64,000 nucleotides of DNA from Sambucus nigra (GCA_949130495.1 OX422207.1:833006073-833070072), one strand, 5' to 3'; counted from the first letter of the stretch, positions 12,049-27,766 are shown. The notes: generated by a model from the sequence alone, not told the origin. Program-made: numbers and translations.

Positions 12049-13100
12049 TGTGTTGGGATATTTTTCATCAAAAAATTTCTAAGTGTTGGAGCGGAGTTTT
12101 AAAGTTTTTCGTCAAAAATATTTTCGAAGTTTTTGAGGCGGTGCATTTATCGAGAAAAAGAAAAGGACAAATATTTAATATTACTACCGTTCAAACGATA
12201 TCCTATGTCGTTCAAACGACATGGATTGTCGCGAGAAGTATCAAATGACATTGGATTTCATTCAACTGACATCCAATCTCATTTGAACGAGCCGCCGCCT
12301 TAAGTCTCATATTTAAAGGACTCTTCAACTCCATTTTTGACAAGAAGTCTGTACATTTTTACATTCTGCAAACAATGCAAAATCAGCAGAAGCTTTCGGC
12401 TTCTTCTATTAAAGTTTAATCTCCTTTTGTTTTTAATTCACAAAACGTCTCAATCTTTAGTGAATTGTTTTAGAACCCGAAGAACATTACTTTTCTACTA
12501 TTCATCCTTTATGGGGAGATCTCTACAACCGAGATTTGCGTGCTATTGTGGAGGGAGTCTCTGCAGAGTTTTAAGACTGCGTGTCTAGGACTGCATGTCC
12601 TTGTGGTATAGCTGCGTGTGAACCACTGTTGATTTCTAGTCGTTGCTTTAAGGGTTTGACGAAGACACCGTGCGTTACACTTGTGGGCGATTATCAAGTT
12701 GTTTGTAAGTCAATCGTCTTGTAAACTTGCCAAAGTTCTAGAAATAAAAGGTTTTACCCTTCGGGGATTTTTCCTAAACTTTGTGTCGCATATTTTATTT
12801 ATATTTGTTTGACACTTGCACGCCCGTAGGTATTTGTGTTTAAGGGTTGAATTAACTTAAATAAAAAATAGACTTTGATTAAATAAGTTTGTGATTGAAA
12901 CTAGTGAATCTATTTGAATAAATATCGCACACATCATTTAATGCATTTACAATTGTATTTTATTATTGAACCGATAGTTGATTCGGTTATCTTTATTTAT
13001 GTTATTCATCTGTGTTGGATTCAGTTATCAGTTTGTGTGGATGGTTTAATTATTATTTGATTTTCGCATGTTGTTAATTTATGAAAGATAAAATTTGGCA
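12049..13100 (+). mobile_element. Probable copia (Sirevirus-like) LTR or solo LTR
   Basis: The stretch starts TGTTGGGATATTTTTC. It has a palindrome cluster (12188-12290, GTTCAAACGAY-type), a TATA-like CATATTTAAAGG at 12308-12319, and a 3' part (AAAAGGTTTTACCCTTCGGG, GATTTTTCCT) that resembles the end of the copia LTR at 33518-34475 in layout and partly in sequence. AATTTGGCACCAG near 13092 recalls a degenerate initiator-Met primer site. I found no convincing target duplication, so the right end is approximate. Confidence 0.5.
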
Positions 13101-13133
13101 CCAGTCTATTTAAATTACTAGGTGGTTAGTAAC

Positions 13134-13679
13134 TTAAAAAATATTTTCGACAGTGATGTTACAAAATGAGCCATATGAGACCAACATTTTTTTATTTATC
13201 ACGGGCCGACCACCAGATATTTTAGTAGGCGGGGTGTCACATAACAGTGGATAGCAAACCGCAAAATAGCGGAGTAGAATAGCTTGAAAATTAAGAGAAA
13301 TGTTAAGTACAGATGATTTGAGGTAAGATAAATGGAGGGAAATTTCCATCCATTTATAAGTTACCTCGAGAAGAAGGATGAAATGATTATCTACATGAGC
13401 AATTGAACTACCCCCGGTTGTACGCTTCTTAATGCGCAAAAAGTCTAGTATACATTTTGGCGGTTCAAAAAACTTTAAATTATTTACAAAAATGCCATTA
13501 TCAATAGTATTAGTAAATATTTTTACAAGTCCTGGAGGTCTAATGCTGACCAACTCCCAGAAATTACGTCGAGCAACATTTTGAACAAACACTCCATACT
13601 TTCGATCAACCATGGAGCATCGGAGACTTTTATTGTATGTAAAATTACTCTCCTGTGTGGATAAATGAACAATAAACAA
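13134..13679 (-). CDS. Unrecognised ORF, 181 codons, partly over an LTR end
   Basis: This is an uninterrupted frame in an AT-rich region where such length is unusual. The middle (VARRNFWELVSIRPPGLVKI, FEPPKCILDFLRIKKRT) looks protein-like, but I recognise no family. The last ~35 codons run into the GGCGGGGTGTCACA LTR terminus, so the native C-terminus, if this was a gene, is not this one. The N-terminal part overlaps the repeat shared with 8540-8735. It is most likely a decayed gene or element fragment. Confidence 0.25.
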   Translation of the reverse strand: MFIVHLSTQESNFTYNKSLRCSMVDRKYGVFVQNVARRNFWELVSIRPPGLVKIFTNTIDNGIFVNNLKFFEPPKCILDFLRIKKRTTGGSSIAHVDNHFILLLEVTYKWMEISLHLSYLKSSVLNISLNFQAILLRYFAVCYPLLCDTPPTKISGGRPVINKKMLVSYGSFCNITVENIF

Positions 13680-13815
13680 CTATCCTCTTTTGTGTCCATG
13701 CAGTTATCTTGATCGGCATCAGAGATACCTAGTCGACTAGAATGACGACCAACTCCCAGAATGTGTACTATCAGGAATAACAAAGGTTAATCGCATAAAA
13801 CAGCGACTAACACTG
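13628..13815. repeat. Second copy of the 8540-8735 repeat
   Basis: This copy shares the GAGATACCTAGTCG, AGAATGACGACCAACTCCC and TCAGGAATAACAAAGGTTA blocks with 8540-8735. GACCAACTCCCAGAA also occurs at about 13548 and again at about 13751, suggesting an internal duplication. Confidence 0.7.
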
Positions 13816-14319
13816 AATTTCAAGAGTCTCATTTATTGTATACAGATATAAATGTCTAGAGATATAAATGCATTCTATATCTAGGGTTCCATACCACTAT
13901 AAATAAGTAATGTCCCTTAGCTCATGAGGACGATTTAATCAAGTGCAAGCACACTATACTGAGCTATTGTAACCACCCAGAAAAACACTAATAATGGGCG
14001 TGGGATTTTCTTATAGCTGAACCACTTTAAAAACTTATCTCTTGTGTGTTTGTTTATCTTTCTCATACTTATTTATCTGTGATTATAAACGTGGACCGAA
14101 TACATTTTTAGACATCGATAATAAGCAGCATATATACCCTTGTGATTAATATCATTTGCATTCACAATGTCTTATGAAAAATAATTAAGGTGACCAAAAT
14201 ATTCATTGTATAATAATAAATAATTGAACTATGGAGCTGCAGGGTCATGACAAAGTGCAAATTTATAATGTTAAATATTATATAGTATACCCCCTTGAAT
14301 AATGTAATGATTATTTACT
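13816..14319. other. Non-coding, no recognised feature
   Basis: AT-rich DNA with no supported ORF, RNA gene or repeat boundary. Confidence 0.6.
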
Positions 14320-16890
14320 AGTGTAAGATTCTATCTTCTAACACTAAAAGTAATGTAAAATTACTTTTCACTGTTTATTTCAATGTGACACCCATGTATA
14401 CTGATGCCCATAAAACAACGCAAATTACTTTAGAAAATGCTTAACTTTTCGCATATGTACGGGAGGGTACCAAATAACAACAATGCATAGGCTCGTCTAG
14501 AGCTTTAGTTTGAACTATGGTTGGAACCTTTATTATATTACACATCAAGTCAGAAAAATTTATATTTTTTTATAATAGCTCGAGTTGCTCACTACCTGCT
14601 AAACAAATGTTATCACCTGATGAAGTTTTATAATTGCCACTTTTAACAGTCAAGATTGAAATATAGAGATGCTTAAGAAAAAAATAGTATTTTATGATCA
14701 AAATTTTCTTAACCAATCTTTAAGAATTGGAAGTATTTAAAAAAATCAAATCAAATAATTATCACATATTCAAAGAATGGGATAGAAAACACGCACTTTG
14801 CTAATTAAAGTTTAAAACTTTGGGTTGATAACTGATGAATCAAAAGTTCATAATCTTATGATATGTGAGAGACTTCAGACTCGAAATTAAGAAACTTTAG
14901 GTTTCTAATATATAACTAGAGCCATTAAAATACCGATGACAAATATTTTGTTATGAAAAGTAATGTGAACTTAAGATTCTCTATTTAATGTTACATGTAT
15001 ATGAATCCTCGGGTTCATATAAATTATAAAAGGAAAATCTAGGACATCAGGTTCTACATTAAAATAACTCACAAAGTGTGTGGTGCAAATTGTGTATAAA
15101 ACTTCAAGTTTTTATAATTTCTATGTGCGAACTTTCGGTTCCATAAAAATAGTTGACTTCATGTTCAATATTAATAATATTGAAGGAAATTAAATTATCT
15201 ACCCTTTTGTATCAAAACTTTAGGTTTGATTTGGGGTAAAAATATTAGAGTATATTCAAAACAAGTTTCAAATAATTTTTATTAACTCCGACCTATAATA
15301 ATCTAACCATGTACTAAAAAAATGAGGATATTGATTTTTCACATTCTCTACATATTTTCAAGGCTCCAAAATAATTGGAAGTTAAATTAAATACCATTAA
15401 AAGTATTTAATACTCAAATGAAGTGAAGTACCGAGAGATAAAGGTGTAATGGTGAAGCTATTACTATTAGTTAAAGGGACACTTAACTATTAATAGAGTA
15501 TTTAAAAGGACATTTCATTTAATAAAGAAAATGAAAAGCCAAGAACTTGAAAATATATGTTTAAATATCCAGTTTGTTTTAAAACTACTCCCAACAAAAA
15601 TAATATATTTGAAGCTTCATGTCCAAATTATAAATAATTATTTGAGAACTTTTAAAATTCATGCCCTATAAATAATCAAAACATTAAGTTTTAATTTATG
15701 GTATATTTTAGTTGGAGATTCAAGTCCAAATAATCAGAAATAACATGAAAGCTTCCGAATTTATATTTTATATCCTAATTAAAAAAAATATTTTGTGAAC
15801 TTCGGGTCATAATAATGAATATGAATCTTCATATCATAAATCAATGATAATTGGGGAAATCTTGTTCAATACCCTTTCAATTTAACAATCAAAACTTCAG
15901 ATTTGATTGTGATATATTTTCTCTTGACACTTTAGTTTCAAATAATTCAGGAACTACAGGTTCCAAATATATGAATAGGAAAAAAGTTCAATTTTCATGT
16001 TTGGATAATTATTGGGGAACCTCATGTCCCAATTGTAAGTGACTTTAAACGCTCACCCAATTATATTCAAACTTCAAGTTTGATAAGGGATAAAATTGTT
16101 TGGAACTTTAGGTCCAAACTATAAATAATCATTTTGAAACATCCGATATCCTCATCCTTATTATATAAATAATTCAAACTTTATATCTGATTACAAAATT
16201 ATTGGAACTTCGGATCCTAATTATAAATAATTTTTATGGGACTTTTAGTATCCCTCTCCCTATTATAGAGATAATTAAAACTCGGGGTCTAGGTTTAGGG
16301 CATATTTCATTGTCAAGTCCAAAAATTTGAACAAAAACTGAGAATTTCAGGCCCCAATTTTAAAATAATTTGGGAATTCTGGTCCCAAATGAGGAAATTT
16401 ATATGGAATTTGCTGGCCCCAACTAAAAAAATTTACATGGGATCTTCAGGTCCGAAATTAAAATAATTCTTTGGGAACTTCATGTCCCAAAATGTAGATA
16501 GCCATTGGAAACATCTTGTCCCTAGCAATAGCAATTGAGAATTTGAGAGCCGAAATTTTAAATAGTATTGGGAACTTCAGGTCCAAATTTAAATGATAAT
16601 TAGGAACTTCCGGTGGTCCTAGTAAAAAATAGAAAAAAAATTCATCAAAATTTTAATTTGTAATTGAGAACTTTTAGTCTAAATTTTAAATGATTTGGAA
16701 ACTTTTGGACCTAAATTAAAATAACTATCTAAGAACTTGAGGCCCCAAATAGTAATTGAAAACTAAAGGCCTCAATTTTTTTTTCCAATTGATTAGCAAA
16801 CTTCAAGTCTCGAATTTTGGATAATTGACAAATTTAGGTCCTACTAATAATAATTAAGAAAATTTAGGTCCCAAATATTTATTAGGATTC
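14320..16890. repeat. Array of short palindromes with co-varying arms
   Basis: Dozens of degenerate units on the theme arm-ACTTCAGG-arm recur every 30-60 bp. The core is constant (AACTTCAGG, AACTTTAGG, AACTTCATG), while the arms change but stay complementary. Examples: GTTTGGA/TCCAAAC (16098-16119), ATTTGGGA/TCCCAAAT (16368-16390), TTTGGGA/TCCCAAA (16470-16491), GGAAC/GTTCC (15950-15964), AATCAAA/TTTGATT (15887-15908), GAAAC/GTTTC (14891-14905), ATCAAA/TTTGAT (15211-15230), and the perfect TCAAACTTCAAGTTTGA near 16066. A related hairpin, AAAAGTAAT/ATTACTTTT, lies at 14346-14368. Units are sparse at 15300-15590. There is no coding frame, and I do not recognise the family. Confidence 0.85.
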
Positions 16891-16916
16891 TTTAAATAGT
16901 AATTCTTGATGTACTG

Positions 16917-17048
16917 CATTTTTAAACCGCATGTCTACGTGACGTGCAAAAATTGGTTAATTCTGCTGGCGCGAATCCACGTTCATAAATAATTAACCAA
17001 TCTCGGCATGTCACGTAGGCATGCGATTCCAATTTGGTTTAAAAATGT
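16917..17048. mobile_element. Foldback/MITE-like inverted repeat, 132 bp
   Basis: Outer arms CATTTTTAAACC and GGTTTAAAAATG, middle arms CGCATGTCTACGTGAC and GTCACGTAGGCATGCG, and inner arms ATTGGTTAATT and AATTAACCAAT pair in order around a ~28-base centre. The centre contains GCTGGCGCGAATCC. No target duplication is obvious. It directly follows the palindrome array. Confidence 0.75.
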
Positions 17049-18352
17049 GGTAAGCCTAGAAGTTTCATTCTTTAAATACGAATTAAAAAAATATGTACAT
17101 AAAAAATTCCTTTATCATATTCAAATATTATTAATATAAGAAAATATATTCAGTCATATGCAAAATCATTTTGCATAGTATGAGTAAACAAAACATCTCT
17201 ATGAATATTTAAATTTTGGTAGCATCTAAAATCATGATACTTTTTCTTCATATTTATTTGTAAGTTTTTTTAAGCATTTATATTAACTTTAAATTTAACT
17301 AGACTACAAGCCCGATTTTAATAGGTGTTAAAAGTAGTAGTATAAGTATAATAGGATTTCACTGCCATGTCCTAATTTAATTAAAAGCAAGTCTTTCAAT
17401 GGATGCTATTAACATGTATTTTTCACGATGAAAGCATATAAGGACTCAAGGTGTGAATATGATCTACATATACTTTCGAGTAGGGCCTATTCTATATCAC
17501 TTAGTGTAAAGTCAAATACTTCTCAAAGTGAAATAAGGCACAAAAAGGAATAGGTGTAAAGTAAGTGAGAAATGAATGAAACAAATGAATGAAACACAGT
17601 AAGTGAGAAATGAAGACGAAATGACAGTTCAGGTGGTGAAGCCGTTAGAGATGAGAAAAATATTGTAAATTTGAGTATTTATGTTCATAATGTATTGTAA
17701 CATAAATTAGACATAAAGAAATTTTAAAAAGAGTGACTCTTTTATTTTATTGCTCTATCTCAATACTCAAGGGATATGCTCTCTATTTATAATACAAAGT
17801 AAGTAATCCAACAGAAGGTTTAGAATATAAGTGAATATCCACTTAATTACATATTTTATAACATCATGCACATTATATATATATACTAGCGAAATATCCG
17901 TCCCTGAAGTCACGGCTAAAATTTCTAAGATACGTAAACATAAAAGGGCAAAAATTTCCAAAATAAATAATTGCAAAATGATAAAAAATTTATTCCCCAA
18001 AGTGTTGAATCGTGTATAATTTGAGCCAACTTTTTTACCACAAAAATATGTAAACAGTTTTGAAAATTTGGAAAAAGTTTGCTTTGTTATAGGACTCCAC
18101 CCTATTTAAGAAATTAAAAAAAATACTCTAACAAACATAATACTAATAGCAGATTGTCGGTGGCTGAAGAGACGAAGAAAATTGTATTTCTAAGTAATGG
18201 TTTTTACGCTATGCTGCGTCCTATAATTGTATCATGCTCCTACAGTAGGCATAATCCAAAAAACGCAACTAATTTAAACAAATATTAAACCCCAAAGAAA
18301 ATTACAATAATAAGGGATATGGCCATGCCTAGAGCACATGCTCTTTAATAGG
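17049..18352. other. Non-coding; one degenerate dispersed repeat
   Basis: No gene is supported. The piece around 17885-18020 (ATTGCAAAA, TTCCCCAA, GTGTA.. in order) resembles 55975-56110 and is probably a shared old transposon fragment. TGAATGAAACA is duplicated near 17572-17595. Confidence 0.5.
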
Positions 18353-18357
18353 TTTTT
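18353..18357. other. Target site duplication, left (TTTTT)
   Basis: Five T residues immediately precede TGTAACACCCC and match 27762-27766 after the right LTR. Confidence 0.8.
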
Positions 18358-19111
18358 TGTAACACCCCAAGACTTTTGAGACTGAGAAATTTAATTTTGG
18401 GAAAATTAAATTTAATTAAATTGGAGAATTTTAAAATTTGGGAATTTAAGTCCAAAAATAGAGGACGTTTCAAAGTATTCCGGATGATATTTTTGAGGGT
18501 ACCATCGATCCCGGAAGGGTCGAGATAGTCAAAATGATTGTCATTGGGTCTTATTTCGGCTCCGGAATGTTTTTAAGTTGTTTTGACTTGAATTGGAGTC
18601 AACGAGTCATTTAAAGTGTGTATTAACATTTAAAACTGGGATTTTGTTTTAAAAGGTTGGAGGCTTACGGATGAAGCCATTTCTCATTTGAGAGAAAGAG
18701 AGAAGATCCCTAGAGAGAGAAGAAGAAGAGGAAGAAGAAGAAAGGAAGAGAGAGAGGAAGAAAAGCTTGGAGATTTCCGGCCCTACCGCAACATCGAGGA
18801 CGATTCAACCTCTACAAACCTGAGGCAAGTGTTTAATCTTGCTAAATAGCTATTTGTGTATTTCATTTCATAAATTGTGGGTTAAAGAAATGGTTTTTGG
18901 GTATTAATGTCAAAACCTAGATTTCAGGTTTAATCTTGAAATCAATGTTCAAATATGGATTTAATGGATTAGAAATGGTTGGGATCGACTTTGGGTTGAT
19001 TAATGGGCTTAAAATCAAAAATTGTTGAAGGTTTAAGGGTTAGAAATGGAAATTAAGGGTTTAAAACTCGTGGGTTTTGAAGATGCAGATGAACTCTTCA
19101 AAAATTGCAGG

Positions 19112-19297
19112 TCCGAATCGATTCGCCCCCTCAAGCGAATCGATTTGGTTTGGTGAAATTGGCAGGTCTGCATTGACCGAATCGATTCGGACCCAAGCCG
19201 AATCGATTCAGCCTATAGCAGAAGCCAAGGCCTTTGGACCCGAATCGATTCGCCTTGGAGGCCGAATCGATTCGGAACAGGGCCGAATCGATTCGGA
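19112..19297. repeat. Palindrome cluster CCGAATCGATTCGG (5' LTR)
   Basis: Seven copies or near-copies of the palindrome CGAATCGATTCG occur within 186 bp, at irregular spacing. The 3' LTR counterpart (24526-24730) has an extra in-frame 18-bp unit containing one more palindrome. Because the units are palindromes, open frames exist on both strands here, and I do not take them as genes. Confidence 0.9.
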
Positions 19298-20946
19298 AAC
19301 AGGGCATTTTGAGGTATTTTCTCCATAGTGATTTCAAACCACTTTTTGGTTGGGTTTATTGATTTGGGGCCTTCTCTTATGATGAAAGAGATATGTTCTT
19401 GGAGACACATAAGGAGCTTCTCACACATTAGAATTTTGGGGACTCCTTAGGGTAATTTGGGAAGAAATGTATCCATGTATGTAGTTGGGGTATGTATAGA
19501 GATTTTGGGGAAACCCTTTGGGATGGAGAATCCTAATTGTAGATATAAAGTAGGTACAGATGTGATGTGAGGCTAAGAACTCTTAGAGAGATCTCAGACT
19601 AGGGTATTCACAAAAGTGATCTAACCATAGTCGAAATCGAAGGAAATGAGATTATTTGATGATTGAAAGAATGAGCTTGAGGCTGATAGACTATTTAGTT
19701 ATATGTATACCGATAGTCAAAATGATTACTAGATTCTTTAATGTACTCTCAGATATAGATGAAATGTGTAGGGAAGGATTCCTACGCAAACTCTTGGGTG
19801 TTAGCCCTAATGTTGAACATATATAGGTATAGAAATATACATATGGTTTGGGAGACTATTCATCATAGGAAAATGATCGAATATGTTTCAAGTATGGGAT
19901 TATATTCACGTATCGAGGTAAATTAAAGGAATTGTGGTGACGGCATGCATATTGAGGACTATGTATACTTATAGCCAGGTATATATATATCTTATACATA
20001 TGAACGAGAATTAGTTTATATATATAGATAAGGATATGTGAATATGTGTTGATATATATAAATATCTATATGTATACAGATATATGGATATCTTTATGTT
20101 GTGGACATACATGGTATGGATATTTAAACCGTATATGATGGTTTATTATTTGATCATATGATTGGATCATATGGATTATATATATTATGCATGTAAATGA
20201 TATATATACTTAATTGGTTAAGCATACCCCGCTCATGCAATCATTGGGAAGTTGCGCGCGTAGAGGGTGAGCATCCTGGCTAGAAAAGAAGGGTGTGGAT
20301 ATTCCCCAGGTCATAGTCGTCCCGTGTGTTATTATATGATATATATATTTATTTTGGGATGAGACGTGATGGGTATGTTTCATCTCATTGCCGGTTTGGA
20401 GCTATGACCGCTTCCCGGGACGTCGTGTGCGTGAGTTTACCACGAGATGGGTGTCGTTTAGTCCCACCATGGTGGCCCCAGTTTTGCTACGTGAGCCGGG
20501 CACTGGGAAGATGATAGCATTGATGCAGTTTATCGACGATATATATAGCCGGGTATATCCTGTGCATGGCCTTGTACATCATATGTAGTATGTACACTTG
20601 GCTATTGGATTGATGATGTTATATGTACGGTTAGAAATAAATAGCTATATATATATATTTATATATATATATCCTATAGATGAAAGGATATGGACTTTTA
20701 TGAAGTACATCTTATATGATTATGGTGTACTAGATTGATGGGGGTTGATGTATAGCACATAAGGTATTATTCAGTTACATCATCCCAAGGATATTATTGG
20801 AGGTTCTTTTATTTTATTTTATTTGTTTTCTTTTTCTTTTCTTCTTTCTTTCTCTAAGTAGTTATAGTTAGTAATAATGGTAGTATTAACTTGTATGTTG
20901 AGGATTATGGATCTCTAGGATCGACATTTCCCAGGAGTAGTGTAAC

Positions 20947-20987
20947 GAGGTGGTTCCTTGTTTGGATTTCGCTTTGCGAGACACCTC
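20947..20987 (+). ncRNA. Conserved hairpin/three-way junction motif, copy A
   Basis: Stem GAGGTG (20947-20952) pairs with CACCTC (20982-20987). The 29-base interior is nearly invariant between copies and can form two small arms, TCC-TTGTTT-GGA and TCGC-TTT-GCGA. Copies B (21085-21125) and C (23393-23432) keep the interior but change the stem. This is a structure prediction by eye, and no expression evidence is available. Confidence 0.5.
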
Positions 20988-21084
20988 ACGCACGAAACGC
21001 AGTGCCATGTCGAGATTTGAGAGAAGTAATTCCATAGGTGGCATCTCGGATCTCTGGTCTTGACCTTGTCAGGAGTAGTGTAAC

Positions 21085-21125
21085 GGGGCGGTTCCTTGTT
21101 TGGATTTCGCTTTGCGAGACTCCCC
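21085..21125 (+). ncRNA. Conserved hairpin motif, copy B
   Basis: Stem GGGGCG (21085-21090) against CTCCCC (21120-21125) gives five of six pairs around the same interior as copy A. The 138-bp spacing and flanking GGAGTAGTGTAAC show that A and B arose by duplication. Confidence 0.5.
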
Positions 21126-21226
21126 ACGCACGAAACGTAGTACAATTTTGGGATTAGAGAGAAGTCTTGCCAATATTCCATGTGCATGTTATTAAGTATA
21201 TTAATTCTTATGTTTTTAGCCTATAT

Positions 21227-21228
<2 letters not shown>

Positions 21229-21291
<63 letters not shown>
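21229..21291. repeat. TA microsatellite
   Basis: An uninterrupted (TA)n run in the 5' LTR. The counterpart in the 3' LTR lies at about 26748-26811. Confidence 0.95.
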
Positions 21292-21298
<7 letters not shown>

Positions 21299-22244
21299 GT
21301 ATAGGGGAAATGTTTAGGAATTATGATGATTATAATTCATAAGATTATTAATCGGAATTCATTAAGCCTATTATGGCATAATTGTTGCAATCATAATCTA
21401 ATAGGATTATAAACGGGTGGATCCTTAGATTATGACGGGAAGGTAGCTCTCGTGGATATAGGCTAGGCCTGATAAGTTAGGTTGTCCTAAAATCAATGGG
21501 GGTAATTTAACTAAAATTCGAGGACGCGAATAGGTGCGCGCCTTTAGATGAGAGGTGAGTTGGGGTTCCACGAGAGTGCGGTCTCACTTATTTATGAAAT
21601 TAAGTACACCGGTATTTATTATGCACGGTTAACACACTTGCTAAATATTTTACACATTCGGGGCTCTGACCCGTTTTCTTTTCTCTCCTGCTTGTATATA
21701 TATATATATATATGTATTTCCACAGGTATCCTACCGCATGGATGCCGGATGACTTTCTATCCAGAGTCTTGGGAGCCGTGACAGGTGCGGACTGTTGCGG
21801 GTTGTTTCATGTAGCCGCTTCCTACTTCTTTAAAATTCTAGGTAGGCTTCATGTTGTATATCGGGTTTGTATCATAGGGATATTTATATACATATTTATA
21901 TTTATTCCATTTCAGTTATTGTATTTGCTGTGATCCGACAGCTTATTCGGGTCTACTTTTTGTAGTACATTCGGTTGTATTTAATTGGTTCATTTTATTT
22001 CTAGCATTTTAATTATTATAGTTCTTTCCTGCATCTCTCCTATTCATTAGTAGTTTTATAGTGTTGGGTTGTTGTATGTTGCAAGTTTTAAATTTATTTA
22101 ACATCTCGCTTATATGATATCGGGTAGTTAGTCCTATATTATATAGTACCGGCAGTTGATGTTGATACTGGACCATCTGGAATTCCTGATTTAATATGGT
22201 ATAGGGCTGGCCACCCATTATTATTTTAGGCGGGTTGTTACAGA

Positions 22245-22256
22245 TGGTATCAGAGC
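22245..22256 (+). other. Primer binding site, initiator tRNA-Met
   Basis: TGGTATCAGAGC lies two bases after the end of the 5' LTR and is complementary to the 3' end of plant initiator tRNA-Met. Confidence 0.93.
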
Positions 22257-23757
22257 ATCAGGTTCTAGAGTCCTTAGGATCTGTGCGAGCTTTATGCATT
22301 CTTCCGTTAACGTTCTTGACATAAAGCCCTACAAATAGGACTGTTGTGTTCATTGCGTTGTTTTCTTCTGTGAAGTATATTCACTTGATTGGCGTTCTGA
22401 TAACAATTACTCTTGTTTCATTTCAGACGTCGCCTAGATTTTGTCGTCTAGGAAAGGATAGGTTTAGAAGTACAATACCCATAGCATATTTTGGGTACGC
22501 TTTGATCGGGGGTAGTTGTTTTTCCCCGATTCTGGAGGAGTTATTGAGGAGATTTCTAGCAATGGTTCGAGGTGATTTGTCGGCAGTTGAGTAAGAAAGG
22601 AAAATTTACTCGAATGACAAACCTTGGACTTAATAAAGTAAGTCTGAGGAGAGGTTATTGTAGTCTTTAGGAGGTTTGGATTTAGAAACCCGTCAACCTT
22701 CGCTAGGAAGGATTTTGATTAAGATGTTTCCCTTGTGAAGAAATAGGCTTAGGGATAATGATTTTTCCTGGAAGGGGTTTAGGACCCTGAGTTGAGATTC
22801 TAGGGTGAGGGGAAACCATTAAGTTATGGAATTGTAAGGTAGAATACCTTTCTTTGGGTTTAAGTTACGCTTTGTGCGATAGTGGGAACGTCGCGTGTGA
22901 GGTGTGATGAGTAGCTAGCCGCTATACCGCTAGGGGGTATGGAATTTTCCTAGAGAAGGAAGTGAGCAAGTGTGGCCTTGGTATGGCGTCTTGGGAGATG
23001 ATACACCTTTTCGTAACGAAATAGTAGGGAAGTTTTAGAATCCCAATGAGGAAAGGATTTATTTTTATATAACGGTGTTAATATGATGTATAGGAATTTC
23101 ATAATTGAGAGGTTCAGAGTTTGGTAGATTTGTGAGGAGCGGATAGTTTAGCTCATAGCTGTGCTAGTTTTGAGAACTAGGTATTGGCTAGAGTATTGTA
23201 TTAATTGAGGCCTTGTGTTTTAAACATAAGGTGTTTGTTTGGCGTGTCGAAAGACGCGGAAAATATTTATATCGTATTATTGTATAGGCCCTCGGGCAAT
23301 ATCAAAAATATGGAAATCTTTTTTTTATATATAAAACCTTAACCCTGGTTCAACTAATCTCAATCCCCGACCTAGCTACACAGTAGTGTATTGGGAGGGT
23401 TCCTTGTTTGGATTTCGCTTGCGAGACCTCCCCCGCACGAAGGTGGCTAGCGTCAGGAATTGAGGAGAGTTCAACTAGTGTAAATTTTCAAACTTTTATA
23501 TATTTAGTATATTGTTATAGATTATATTACCGAGGGTTATCTTACAATTTTGAGGCTAATGGAGCCTGATTAAAATTCTGTGAGAGGAGACTCAGGTACG
23601 GGGTGTATGGGCGCCCTGAGTAGTTAGTTTGTTTTAAAGACTATATGGTTCGACGCGAGAACTAGAAAGGATCGGCATAGTGATCTTGAGGATTGATGTA
23701 AGGACTAGATGATATCGATGTCCTAGGCTCATCTTAAATTTCGCGGACGAAATTTTT
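22257..23757 (+). other. Non-coding internal region of the LARD-like element
   Basis: About 1.5 kb lacks any gag, protease, RT or integrase motif. The longest frame (22346-22594, 82 codons) resembles nothing I know. A third copy of the conserved hairpin (copy C) lies near 23393. The region presumably carries packaging signals. Confidence 0.8.
23393..23432 (+). ncRNA. Conserved hairpin motif, copy C (internal region)
   Basis: Stem GGGAGG (23393-23398) pairs perfectly with CCTCCC (23427-23432). The interior GTTCCTTGTTTGGATTTCGC is the same as in copies A and B, while four stem columns differ, most of them compensated on the other strand. It lies outside the LTRs. Confidence 0.5.
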
Positions 23758-23772
23758 GTAAGGGGGGAAGAT
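23758..23772 (+). other. Polypurine tract
   Basis: AAGGGGGGAAGA lies directly before the TG of the 3' LTR at 23773, as needed for plus-strand priming. Confidence 0.9.
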
Positions 23773-27761
<3,989 letters not shown>

Positions 27762-27766
27762 TTTTT
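27762..27766. other. Target site duplication, right (TTTTT)
   Basis: TTTTT immediately follows GGCGGGTTGTTACA and matches 18353-18357. Confidence 0.8.

Larger units (their letters stand above)
18358..22242 (+). repeat. 5' LTR of the LARD-like element
   Basis: The LTR is 3,885 bp. In order it holds a GA-rich block (18705-18765), a cluster of CGAATCGATTCG palindromes (19112-19297), AT-rich DNA, a short TA run (20644-20671), a 138-bp duplicated block with conserved hairpins (stems from 20947 and 21085), a long TA run (21229-21291), and the GGGGCTCTGACCCG block. Short ORFs inside are not convincing genes. Confidence 0.93.

Noticed and set aside
14320..16890. CRISPR-like array
   Set aside because: There is no constant direct repeat with unique spacers. 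The conserved part is only ~8 bases and the variable parts are paired arms. The context is a plant nuclear genome.
19077..19337. Overlapping ORFs on both strands across the CGAATCGATTCG cluster, conserved in the other LTR
   Set aside because: The palindromic units automatically open both strands. The second copy is merely the other LTR of a recent insertion, so conservation is not evidence of coding.
20326..20588. Short ORFs (62-66 codons) repeated at 25775-26037
   Set aside because: They lie inside the LTRs, and their duplication reflects LTR identity. There are no protein motifs.
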